The notes under the pieces are model-generated. The model was given only the letters and a program-made list of their open reading frames with translations. It ran no database searches and was not told the origin of the DNA. A DNA stretch of 64,000 bases from Ulota crispa (Eukaryota; Streptophyta; Bryopsida; Orthotrichales; Orthotrichaceae), in NCBI GenBank assembly GCA_963920765.1, contig OY987245.1, positions 4,728,727 to 4,792,726 of the forward strand, written 5' to 3'. Positions 34,500-44,600 of the stretch are shown piece after piece (position 1 is the stretch's first letter; each line of letters begins with the position of its first letter). The translations under genes and the position numbers were made by a program.

Positions 34500-36014
34500 G
34501 TCCATATTATTTTGTTACTATAAATACATACAATGCGCTTCTTTGATTATGACGATATAATTTTTGGATCCTTATGTGATATGGATTTTACAACATAATC
34601 AATGCATATAATAAGAATAAAATAAAATGGAATATTTAGGCGGGCACCTTTTTGGCAAACTGAGGGACTGTTGTTTGTTATCTACTTTTTTTGCAGTAGT
34701 TTTCAGTCTGGTAAATTAGTTTACAGCTTTACATTAGCAGGTTATAAGTTTATAACTGACCCCTTGACCCCTTCTACTTACAATCAGCAAAATTATAATG
34801 GCACGGCAACATATGATGAGATTAATTTTTGTGTTTATGATCACAGATTACATGTCATTTGCCAATTTATTGTTGAGTAAGCTTTTCATACAATTGAGTT
34901 GCATTGATGTACAAGTTTCGGCTCATTCCAAAAGTATCATAAACTTATATGCAACGGTCTGCACTAGTAAATTCTGCTAAGAGAGCTGTATGAGAAAACT
35001 ATCGGAAAAATCTTCAAAACATGCAATTTGATATATGATGACGGTAATCTTTAACAATAGCACTATATATACAAAGGATTAATGAACAAGTAATTGCTAA
35101 GAGATTGGGAGGTAAAGCGGCTATTGGAATGAGGATAGGAAGCAAATTAAAATGCAAGATCACTAGAACTCCCAGCATTCTGCACTTCATTCGAACGCTT
35201 CACTCATGCTCTTCACTTTCCCTACCCATCAAGTAACAAGTGAGTAGTATTAGGGGTAATCACACTTCTCTGGCACGTTCTCAATCTTTAAACAACGTTG
35301 GTGTGGCAAACTGGCAGTCCAAGTGCGATTGACACGGTCTATTTTTCAAAAATGGAGAATTTTTTTTCTTCTCATTGGTGGATGCAAAATGGGCTAGATA
35401 AACCTTCGCGCGCAAATTTTTCACCTCATGCTAACTCATTTTCACTACTATTTGTTAGTAATTTACTGTTGTGATTGCTCCTTGCAATAGTTTCTAGTGG
35501 TTCCATTCTCCATTCTTTGTTCTCCATCACCCACAAAAGAAGTGTCACACTTTCTTCATAGAAAAGTTTTCCAATTCACTACTCTTTTCACTGATTCAAT
35601 TGTTACTATTTCCACTCAACCAACTCAATTTTTATGAAAATTTCAATCTTGGAGAAGGTATAACTACCCGTGATATTGTCACTTGCGCGAAATTTAAGAT
35701 CTTTCCAAAAGTGCATTATATTAGCCGGTTTGCAATAAATCTTGTAGCATGGACTAAAACTGTACTAAAAAAACTCATAGAGGTATGTTTTTAGCACAGC
35801 GTCTCTCCAGAATCTATAGAGAAAATTTTCATAGAAATACATATATATACATTAGAAGTACACTCCGCCGCGCAGGAGCTCTTTCCACTCTCTTCACAAA
35901 AAAGCCGATAAACTACAGTCGTACACGTAATATACGGTCTCACACTCATCAACTCTGCTACAAAATTCTAATCTACGACTTTCACACGGCGAGCCTGGGA
36001 CTTAAAGCACGAAC

Positions 36015-36710
36015 TCAATGGAAGACGGGGGCCTGACGGATGGCCTCCGTGATCACTAGCCCCAAAAACCCCAGCATCGCCAGCCGCCCGTTCCACCGCT
36101 CCGCCTGCGCCGTGAACGGCCCAAAGCTGCGCGCGTCCGTCGACTCGCCATTCACGATGGGCACCAGCGACGCGTACGTGAACAACTGCACGGCGCCCAC
36201 GAAGTACACCAGCCCCGTCGTCGACGGACTGAACAGCTGCTGCGCCACCGTCAGCCCCGTCGCCTGCTCGGCCACGAATGCCCACACCATCCCCAGCATC
36301 GCCAGCCTGCAATTGATCGTCTCCGGCGCCGCCCCGTCGAACGCGAACACGCTCCCCAACGACCGGTCGCCCGTCTCGGGGCGCCGCTCCACCTCGGGCC
36401 TGGGCGTGAACCCCACGGCCTGGTCGAACCCCGCCGTCGGCTTGGTGCCGAAGTACGACTTTTGCTCCGACTCGTTCGTGGCCATGCTCTTCTCGATCTC
36501 GCCCTCCGTGATCTCCTTCTTCGTGCTCGCGTCCACGGCTTCTCTCAGCCCCTTCCCCGCTTCGCATCGCACCCGCCCCGCCAGCGACGTCGCCAGTCTC
36601 GGCGCCGCCACTCCGCGAGCGCTCACTCGGAGTTCTCTGATCCCGTGCGCGGGAGCCAGGGCAGCGAGGCCTCCAGCCATGGTAGTCATCTGCGACATCG
36701 CAGCGGCCAT
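36015..36710 (-). CDS. Early light-induced protein (ELIP), copy B, 231 aa, intronless
   Basis: Same product as copy A, residue for residue. Translations of the sense frame, a shifted frame and the antisense frame agree between copies, so the 696-bp coding sequences are identical or nearly so at DNA level. Identity starts just before the ATG (GTGCGCA then ATG) and ends a few bases after the stop (TGAGTTCGT). Beyond that the 3' flanks are unrelated. The frame is open for 19 more codons upstream, but I chose the ATG at 36710 because it matches copy A and the transit-peptide start. The two genes are convergent, 2.96 kb apart, and each has its own promoter-like upstream region. An identical coding block inside unlike flanks points to recent gene conversion or a very recent copy event limited to the transcribed unit. 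Confidence 0.95.
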   Translation of the reverse strand: MAAAMSQMTTMAGGLAALAPAHGIRELRVSARGVAAPRLATSLAGRVRCEAGKGLREAVDASTKKEITEGEIEKSMATNESEQKSYFGTKPTAGFDQAVGFTPRPEVERRPETGDRSLGSVFAFDGAAPETINCRLAMLGMVWAFVAEQATGLTVAQQLFSPSTTGLVYFVGAVQLFTYASLVPIVNGESTDARSFGPFTAQAERWNGRLAMLGFLGLVITEAIRQAPVFH

Positions 36711-36908
36711 TGCGCACTGTCTACTCGAACAAAAAAAAATCCAATGCAAATGTAAGAACAGTCGCAATGCGCAACTGGAGCAATGAAAATAGCACTTGCT
36801 AGAGCTCTGTAGTAGAAATGGTGTGGAATTGGTGCAGAGTATCGGTCACAGTGAGCTGAATATGTAAAGTGGGAAATGTTGCAGTGGTGAGTGTGAGTTC
36901 GAGACGCC

Positions 36909-37152
36909 TTTATATACTGATTTGGGAAGGGCTGGCTTTGGACGTTGCATGAGTTCCAAGCATGCAGCTTACTTGGCAAGCGGAGGCAGAAAAGCGCCGG
37001 TGCCATGTGTCTGGAAGGGAAGAGGCCATGGCGTGAGTCTAGAGATGGATCTCTGGAGTAGGGACGTGAAGGAGACAGTACTCTGGATTGTGCAGGAACT
37101 GCAATTGCAGCCACTCTTTGGTTGCAAAAGCATGGCTTTGGAGGCGACGTGA
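36909..37152 (-). promoter_or_regulatory. ELIP copy B promoter elements
   Basis: On the minus strand a clear TATATAAA (36909-36916) sits 199 bp upstream of the ATG. ACGT-core words GACGTGA occur at 37063-37069 and 37146-37152 on the plus strand. The layout parallels copy A (TATA plus ACGT core), although the surrounding sequence is different. Confidence 0.5.
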
Positions 37153-37239
37153 CATGAGGTGATGAGAATGTGTGCCACTTGTCGGGTGATAGCTCTCCTT
37201 TCCGCTCGGTCCCATTGCATCGCGTGTGCTGTCTACGTT

Positions 37240-38370
37240 CCTCGGGAAAGTCCCGATTGCTGGAATTGAGTGAGTACCGAAACTAAAGTGTAGAAATTGG
37301 CCACGTTGGATACCGCAAAAAGCGTGCTTGGGTGAGCCTGAGAGCGTGCTTGCATGAACATAAAGGCGTGCTTACGTGACCATAGTGAGCTTGCATGAGC
37401 CTAGACTGCTCTACAAAGTACTATAGGAAAAAGTGTCCGCAGGGACACGTTTGAATTGACTAAATGTATCCAAATTGACAAAAAGAAATGACTGTATTGA
37501 CACGTCCAAATTGATATTATTCCCTTGTAGTATATGGCTATCTTAAACCCTAAGCGTTTTCTTAAGAAAATACAACATACTCTCAACATGAGACTTTCAA
37601 CACATTCTTTGAGTTTTTGGAAAGTTGAACAAGTAATCACATAATCCAAACCAGTCATTCTATACCCAATTATAAATTAAATGTTTTAAACCAATTTGAT
37701 TTCAAATCCAAGTAAATCTGCAAAATCCCCACCATTGAGAATCTCATATGTTCCAATTTGGGTAACAGTTCAAAATACAGATTTTGGACTTTCATGTTAT
37801 ATTTTCTCAAAAACAAGATTGACCTAATGGCTGATCCCATGAGATTGTGTCTTGCTATACTTGATGGAAAAAAAAAAAAAAAAAATCCACAAATGGAAAA
37901 AAACTCCAAAAGATATGGTCACTCAAAGTAGCTAGATTCCACTAGCTCCTTACTTTAGAGCTATAAAAACCTTGCCCAAATCAAGAAAAAAAAAGTGACA
38001 CATCACCAAACTTCTCCCTTGTACAATACAAGACATGAGAGCACACATCCCATCCGCTCTTTAAGCTCCCATCCGCTCTTTAAGCTGCTCCCTTTGTTTG
38101 CCCAAAGACATTCTTCTCCTAGTTGTTGAAAATATAAAATATTTTCCATATTCCATGTAGAATCTAGAGCAAAAGAGGCACTTCAAGGAACATCAAGCCA
38201 ATCAGAATTTTTTCTTGGACTAGCAACTCCATGTGGACTTGAGTGGCAGACCAAAATTTGAGCTAAAAATGCCTCTTTTGTATACTTTCACACCTCCAAG
38301 CACCCCTTTGGCCATATTGGGCTCTTTGGTCCTGTAGGGGTTAAGAAATTCATGTTGGCCTATGTCTATT
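37240..38370. other. AT-rich intergenic DNA
   Basis: No supported gene. A 20-base A-run lies at about 37868-37885. A short direct repeat 'cccatccgctctttaagct' occurs twice at about 38049-38085. Confidence 0.5.
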
Positions 38371-38387
38371 AACCCTTAATCCCTAAA

Positions 38388-38654
38388 AACACCATATTAG
38401 GTAAATTGGGAAAAAGGGTACATTTTGGGACTTTCAACTTTTGAGGTGAAGGTTGTACATGATTACCTACAATTGAGCTCAACGGTTTTTTTGTACACAA
38501 GCCCTCACCTAAGAGAAGGAATTTGCGAGGGAAAAAATCTTAGTGGCTTAGACTGAATTTGATACCTTCAAATTTGGTTTTGGGTGACTTCTCTGGATCT
38601 AGGTGTCGTACAAATTGGGACCCCCAATTTTTCCAATTTAACTAATATGGTGTT
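38388..38654. mobile_element. AACACCATATT MITE, 267 bp
   Basis: AACACCATATTAGGTAAATT at the left is matched by AATTTAACTAATATGGTGTT at the right. It splits the family T sequence CCCTAAAGGAC; TAAA occurs on both sides (38384-38387, 38655-38658). Confidence 0.85.
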
Positions 38655-39091
38655 TAAAGGACTATTGTTTCCTTGAGGGACAAATGGGATTTTGGGCTTG
38701 TACCTATGGCTAAACTACTTTGTGTGATTGTTTGAGACTTTTATGAGAGGTGGGGAATTCAAAGATCTACTTATGCATCTAATTTTTTCTTCACACTGAC
38801 ATTCGATGAATAAGTTATGCAAGAATTTATCAAAACTAGGGGAGGATGGGTAGTTTGGGTAGGGCCACTTCTTTGTAAGTGGGTGCTGACTCCAAAAAGG
38901 GTTAGCCCTTCTGGGCACAAGGTGTGGACACTTGGACAAAGGAGAGTGGAGTGGAAGGAGCCCATCTTGGGGGACTCCCAGCCCTCCATTCTTTTTGCCT
39001 TGTAAAATTTGGTACTTTCATTTTTTGAGTGGTTTGTGCAATTTCTTTTTGAATTATTATTTTTCCAAGTTGTAATGGGCTAAGAGCCCTT

Positions 39092-39211
39092 AACACCATA
39101 TTCATTAAATTGGGAATTTTGTAACATTTTGGGTTTGAGGTGACCAACTTAAACATACCATTAGGGTACAACTTGGGAATCTAGTTTTCCCAATTTAATG
39201 AATATGGTGTT
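39092..39211. mobile_element. AACACCATATT MITE, short form, 120 bp
   Basis: AACACCATATTCATTAAATT on the left and AATTTAATGAATATGGTGTT on the right are perfect inverted repeats. They are flanked by CTT on both sides (39089-39091, 39212-39214). It is inserted in the family T element. Confidence 0.85.
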
Positions 39212-40302
39212 CTTTGCTTTTTACTGTGTAGATTGTGTAATTCAAAATTCTGAGTTTTACATAAATCCTCCAATTCTACCTAGTGTACTTGTAAATTTTA
39301 AGACCTTCCGGCATTCAAAGATTATTTGAAGGTGTTTTTCCACCTCTAATTCATTTGAAAATTCTCCCACACATACCTAACTTGGTCTTCTCCATGGATA
39401 CAAATATACAATAAACCTCAACTTTGTGTAGAGCAATTTATTTGCTATGAGAGTGGTCAGAGGCTTTTGTAAATTTTGGGCAACAAGGAAAAAAACTTTT
39501 TTTGTCACTTCAAATGTTGATATCTCACTCCCCAACATTTAAAATGACCTATTCTTTTTCCCACATGTACCTTTTGTAATTTAGGGCAAGATCCAACGAT
39601 CAGGTATTTAGAACAAAAAATACTGCTTTTCTACTCATTGCCCTAGATGTGGCATTTTTCAATGACTTTTGCAAAAAAAAAGAGCTCAGCCCTTTAAGGG
39701 TTGAACACCGGGCTGATCATTGTGGCTACAGGGCTACAAATATTGCTCACAATTTAATATTGTTTCCAAAAGTTGCCTTCATTGAAAAAAAAAAAAAAAA
39801 TAGCATGGACCTAACATTGTGTTTGTAAATTTTTCAAAGTTTGGGTCACCGACCTAAAACTGTGAGTGCATTTAGTGAGGTTTTTTTTTGCCTTTCATGA
39901 TAGTCCATGTCTCCATGATTACTTCTTAAGAAAATCAAAAAAATTATATGTTTTTTACATCTTTTGAGTACATTTTTGTTATCCATCATACAAAACCTTT
40001 CCGCATCAAAGTTTGAGGGTTAATTTTGGATGAGTAGGTAATGTATAAGAATGTGTTAAGAATCGAAAAATTGTTTGAGCTTATATTAATGTTTGTTAAA
40101 GAGTGTGAACAATGTTTGTAATATGTCAAACAATAGAAAATCAAATCTAGTATAAGGATTTCAAAAATACTATATTTAATTTTGGCTTCTTATGACTTTT
40201 GCATATAACATTCAAATGCCAATTTAAGTTTAATACAATTTAGATTGAATTTATTTGATTGTAACCAAATTTTGAGAACATCATTGAGTATTGACAAAGA
40301 AT

Positions 40303-41362
40303 CTTGGGGAGTGCACTCCCAATTTTTTTGGGTACACGTGCAATCAAATGAAGGGTTATTTTAATTACCTTGGTCCTAAATCTTTGACATGACTTGAAAA
40401 TAAGTTAACATTGTTGTAATGTGTTTGGAGTCTTTATAAATAATGAAGGGCAGGGTTTATTAGTGAGATTTAGGTTTATTTTATTTCTACAATATTCTTG
40501 CAAATATTAAAATGAAAAATCAATGAAATTAATAGCAGTATTACTCGGGTTAGTATTTAGTATTCAAGCTGTGGAGTATCCAAAGCAAGATCCCATGTGT
40601 GTTTATAGCCAGCTATTGGAGAGCTTTAAGAAGGGTTATGATATAAGACACATGTTGTTCAAGTATGGGATGAAGATTGGTAATATGGACAGAGATATAC
40701 AGACAAGACACGTGTTGTTGCAATGGATGGATGAGAAGCAAAAATGTGCACAACGTTAATTATACTGATGAACCCAGCTTAGGGCATTTTTGTTTGATGA
40801 CATTGCCTTTTGTGAGAGCGGCGTTTGAGGGTTTCATGTGTGTTTTCTTGTGAGATTGAAGGAGAGTACATCTTTACGTGCTTTTGCAATTAACATGCTT
40901 TGTGTTTCATTGCACCCTCTTGTTGGACATGTTTTGTGATTACTCAGAATTCTTGTTTCAAATGTATGATGCCCTGGTCTAAAAGTAAAATTTCTTTGAT
41001 TCTACAATACCCCTGGCTAGTTACTGCAACTTGTTTTAAATCCTAAACAACAACACTTTTACCATACAAAAGAACAATCTCAGTTTGCATGTTTCAACCA
41101 ACAAAACCAAATTTTGTTGGTACTTAATTAGGTGCATGCACTTTTGTTCATGTCTTCATGTATTTATAATAAATATAGGGTACCCTAAATTATCACACAA
41201 TTTTTTTTCAAATAAAGCATAGGGTACATTAATTTACCAAATTTTAGAAATTTAGGTAAATATAACCCTATGTAAATGAATTTTTTTTTACTTACATAGC
41301 CCTCTCTAATAGGGCCTTGTATGCACGCTACCCATGTAAACCTTGTATAGTGCACCCCTGAG
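40303..41362. mobile_element. hAT-like non-autonomous element H1, copy 2 (1,060 bp)
   Basis: Left end CTTGGGGAGTGCAC; right end reverse complement CTCAGGGGTGCAC. Flanks CAAAGAAT (40295-40302) and CCAAGAAT (41363-41370) match at 7 of 8 bases. The interior shares long stretches with copy 1 (27626-28507). It carries the small ORF 40523-40759. Confidence 0.75.
40523..40759 (+). CDS. Small ORF with signal-peptide-like N-terminus inside a hAT-like element, 78 aa
   Basis: An ATG start, then MKLIAVLLGLVFSIQAV, a good match to a signal peptide or membrane anchor, followed by a charged 60-residue tail with two RH(M/V)L-type words. I do not recognise a family. Copy 1 of the element has the equivalent stretch near 27846-28000 (LLLAIGLGFFSWLLLLQ, then a tail with KTRHVSFKHA), but it is interrupted there. 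It could be a captured host gene fragment or chance. Expression is unknown. Confidence 0.3.
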   Translation: MKLIAVLLGLVFSIQAVEYPKQDPMCVYSQLLESFKKGYDIRHMLFKYGMKIGNMDRDIQTRHVLLQWMDEKQKCAQR

Positions 41363-41370
41363 CCAAGAAT

Positions 41371-42076
41371 GATGGATGATAAATTTTACTTTTCAACTAA
41401 TCAACCTTAGTTTGAAGTAAAACTCAATTGATATTCAATATCATTGCCATCAATGGTAATGATTTTGCAACTATTGAGGTTTTATTAGTTCAAAAAATCA
41501 AGATGTAATAATAGTGTGTTATACTGTATTTGAATGTAGATTTACGTGGCAATTTTTATGATTGTTTTAAACTTAAAAATTTGTAAATATCAAATTTGAA
41601 TTCAAATTTCCATCAATGAACTTTCATATTGTTTCAGCATCGAACAAAAGCACTTAACTATTAGGGACTTTTTTGAAATTTTCTTGCTCATTATTGAAAC
41701 AATTTTGACCCTTACAGTTCTATAATTTGGCCTCGTTTCCTTTTGCATATAAACGGAAGTAATCTATGTTTTAACTAGCATTGAAATTTGTCTTTGGAAT
41801 AGCGCATATTTACTAATCACATCTTGATTCATTATACATGATTTTAATGGTTGCAAATCCATTACTATATCAAACAAGAAATATAACGTCCTAATTCTAC
41901 AACCAATTAAAATATTGAGTGTCTTATATTGATTTCATATGGAGCTCTATCTATACCAAGTCAAGTGCCATGATTCAATTATATTTTTGGATGTATTGTA
42001 TTAATGAACAAGGTACTTGTATTGTTCTTTTAAATGCAATGACGATTGAGTATTTTTTGATAGCACATTAAACTAA
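41371..42076. other. AT-rich intergenic DNA
   Basis: No supported gene or bounded repeat. Confidence 0.5.
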
Positions 42077-42485
42077 AGGAACTGATATGTGCACACTGGG
42101 GGTTTGATATGCACCCCTCTTGTGGGGTAAATTTTAGATTTTTACCCAAAAAATATTGAATTTGAAATTTTTGAATTCAAATTTGGACTTAGAGACCTTG
42201 ATTTAATTTAGAAATATAAAGGAAGTTAGAATTGAACAACACCCAATGAAAAATCTTAGGTAGGGTGCAAATAAATACTTTTACTTTTGTTTATAAAAAA
42301 AGGTAAGCTTTTTCATTAGGTGTTGTTCAATTGTAACCTCCTTATGGTTCTAGTCTAAATCAAGGTCTCTAAGTCCAAATCTAAATTCAAAATTTTCAAA
42401 TTCAACTTTTTGATGGTAAAAATCTAAACTTTACCCTACATGGATGAGCATATATCAAACCCCAAGTGCGCACATATCAATTCCC
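42077..42485. mobile_element. Mutator-type palindromic MITE, relative of 1789-2200
   Basis: Left end AGGAACTGATATGTGCACAC; right end reverse complement GGGAATTGATATGTGCGCAC. The interior matches 1789-2200 ('attgaacaacacccaatgaa', 'ttgtttataaaaaa'). The flanks share TAAACTA, consistent with a decayed 9-bp duplication. A second, inner copy of the end motif (GGTTTGATATGCACCCC) follows the first on both arms. It lies just 3' of the channel gene. Confidence 0.75.
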
Positions 42486-42765
42486 TAAACTAGTAGCAAA
42501 AAAATGACTCCTTTAGAGATTGATGCTAACTTAGATTCTTCTTTTAAGTTACAAAAAGAACTAAATATAAATTTTGTATTTTAACTTGTCAAAATTTAAA
42601 ACAAAGCTGGTGTCTTAGTATAGAATGCTTCTTTAGAAAACACTGGCAAATGTTTAGAACACAAACAAGATTCAAAGTAAAAAACACTTACAAATAGGTT
42701 AAGAGATACATTTGTATTTGGGTTTTTTAACAAAATCCACATATAGTATATGCTGAATGAAAAGA
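42486..42765 (-). other. 3' flank / probable 3' UTR of the channel gene
   Basis: AT-rich sequence directly after the channel stop codon. No other gene is seen. Confidence 0.4.
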
Positions 42766-44600
42766 TTAGGAAAAGATATACACCATATCCATAGCATTTA
42801 CAATACAATCTTTAGGTGGATTTGTTAAGACATACGATGTTGGACAACCTAGAGTTCCCTTTGTCCTATATAAACCCATTGCTAGTTTTTCCTCTCTATG
42901 GAGTAAACCCATAAACAAATCAACATATGGTCTATTTGCATAGCGTTCATGTACAGCAATTTGTTCAAATCTACGAGCATATCTATCATCTGACAAACAA
43001 CCGTTTTCTTCAACATATCCACCGTCTACCATTTGTTCAACAATTGATACAGTATTGCGGTTGTAGAAAGTTGACCTCATCAAAAAGCCGAGGAGGATGG
43101 GAGAAGTAGCTCTTCCTTCCATGAATGGAGGTCCTAAGTGTAGTAAAGCATCTCGATTTCGACTATAGTCTTTATGGGAGCAAAACTCATCTGCTCGACT
43201 ACGTAAAATTCCAAATTGTGGCCTCAAATAATCAAATCCAATAGTGTGTTGCATCTCTACCATCAAAACAAATGACGCTTTATCTCCCAATAACCTATCT
43301 ACATTAGATGCCACTAAAATGTTGTCTACATCACTAATATATGTAGATTTTACTTGTGTTTGATACCTTGTATCTTGCACTTGTTGAGCTGTTAAATTAC
43401 TTATTGAAGCACCTAAATTTGCAAATATCACTACTTTTTCTGCACAATTTGAATAAAACAGTTTGGTTGATAACTTGAAAAAAAACCATTACTTTGACAC
43501 ATTTGCAATAGTATATACACTTATAGATTTGAAAAATAGGAATTTGTTCATTGTCAAATTCACAATCATGTTTATACATAGGTTCAAATAAAATAAATTG
43601 AAATTACAAACATTGATTTAACATGTTGATGATAAAATATAAGTTTAGAGTAATTACCTGCTTGTAAAACACCTCCACGCATAAGATCAAGTTCAAATAT
43701 TGGGGAACCTTTTATCAAAAAAACATCTTTAAATATGCCAACAAGACCCCATTGGTCAGCACTTGGATCTTTAGGAAATAAAATTACTATAGGTGGATGT
43801 CTGTTCTTTGGTTGGCGCAAACCTTTGACAAAATAAAAAAGATGGCTAGGCCAAGTACCTTGGCAACAAAGCAAAATGTGCGGTTCCGCCATTTCCACAA
43901 TAGATAAAGTTTTTTCTTTCAAATCTTTCAATATTGTATCTGCCCTCCGTTCCAATACAACCGGATGAGGTTGGCCATAGGTGGAAAGAGGCGGCCACGT
44001 AAGCAACTTTTCAGTTTCTTTTTCCAAAGACATGGAATGAAGAGATTTCTTTTTTACAACAGTTGGCATTGATGACGTTGTTGATTCTACTTCAACATCA
44101 ACATTACTTTGATTGCTTGGTACAACATTTTCAAAGGATTTATTTAGCCAATTTTGCAATCCGGCAGAGTTGCTTTTATCAGTGGTATTGGGTTCATTAC
44201 TTGGGCTGTTGGAGCCATCTAATTGAGATTCATGAATAGCTGATCGTAATTGTGTTTCAAGATTGTATGTGCCATCTGGATTTAATGGAAATGCCCGGGT
44301 ATCAACATCAATATTAGATGAAGAGGCTTCATTTGGAGTTATTGAATCCCGGTTGGTATTTGTGGTTGTGACTGTACCAGTGCGTTTCCACCTATCAATT
44401 ACACTTTCAACACGCTCTTCAACTTGAATCAAGTCAGGAGGTTCATGGTAAGATTTTTGTATTGTCTCTTTTCCACATAATTTTGTTTGTAAACCTTGAT
44501 TTCCTTGATTTGAAATAGCAAAAGCAGTTTGAATGTCTCTAGAGATCAAAAGTCCAACATCATCGGGTTCAATTATGTGACCTTTTGGATATAATAAAAC
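42766..44600 (-). other. Channel linker and RCK2 exons (15-16)
   Basis: Exon 15 finishes RCK1 (VLLYPKGHIIEPDDVGLLIS, BK-like), then about 200 Ser/Thr/Asn-rich residues, then RCK2 from PHILLCCQGTWPSHLFYFVK (835 onward). Exon 16 has VVIFANLG, then TSPILLGFLMRSTFYNRNTV and YVLTNPPKDC near the C-terminus. Where BK has its acidic calcium bowl, this protein reads SHKDYSRNRDALLHLGPPF, with no run of aspartates. A calcium response through that site is therefore doubtful. Confidence 0.85.

Larger units (their letters stand above)
33058..36014. other. Spacer between the two convergent ELIP genes
   Basis: About 3 kb of AT-rich DNA with no supported gene. It contains a degraded AACACC-type MITE (about 33645-33854) and a foldback element (34284-34499). 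The GC-rich coding identity of the ELIP genes does not extend into it. Confidence 0.7.
38376..39700. mobile_element. TTAA-type element (family T), copy carrying two MITEs
   Basis: It begins TTAATCCCTAAA, continues after a MITE with AGGACTATTG and 'gacaaatgggattttggg', and ends CCCTTTAAGGG near 39700. The interior is colinear with the element that begins at 44831. MITEs of the AACACC family sit at 38388-38654 and 39092-39211. Confidence 0.65.
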
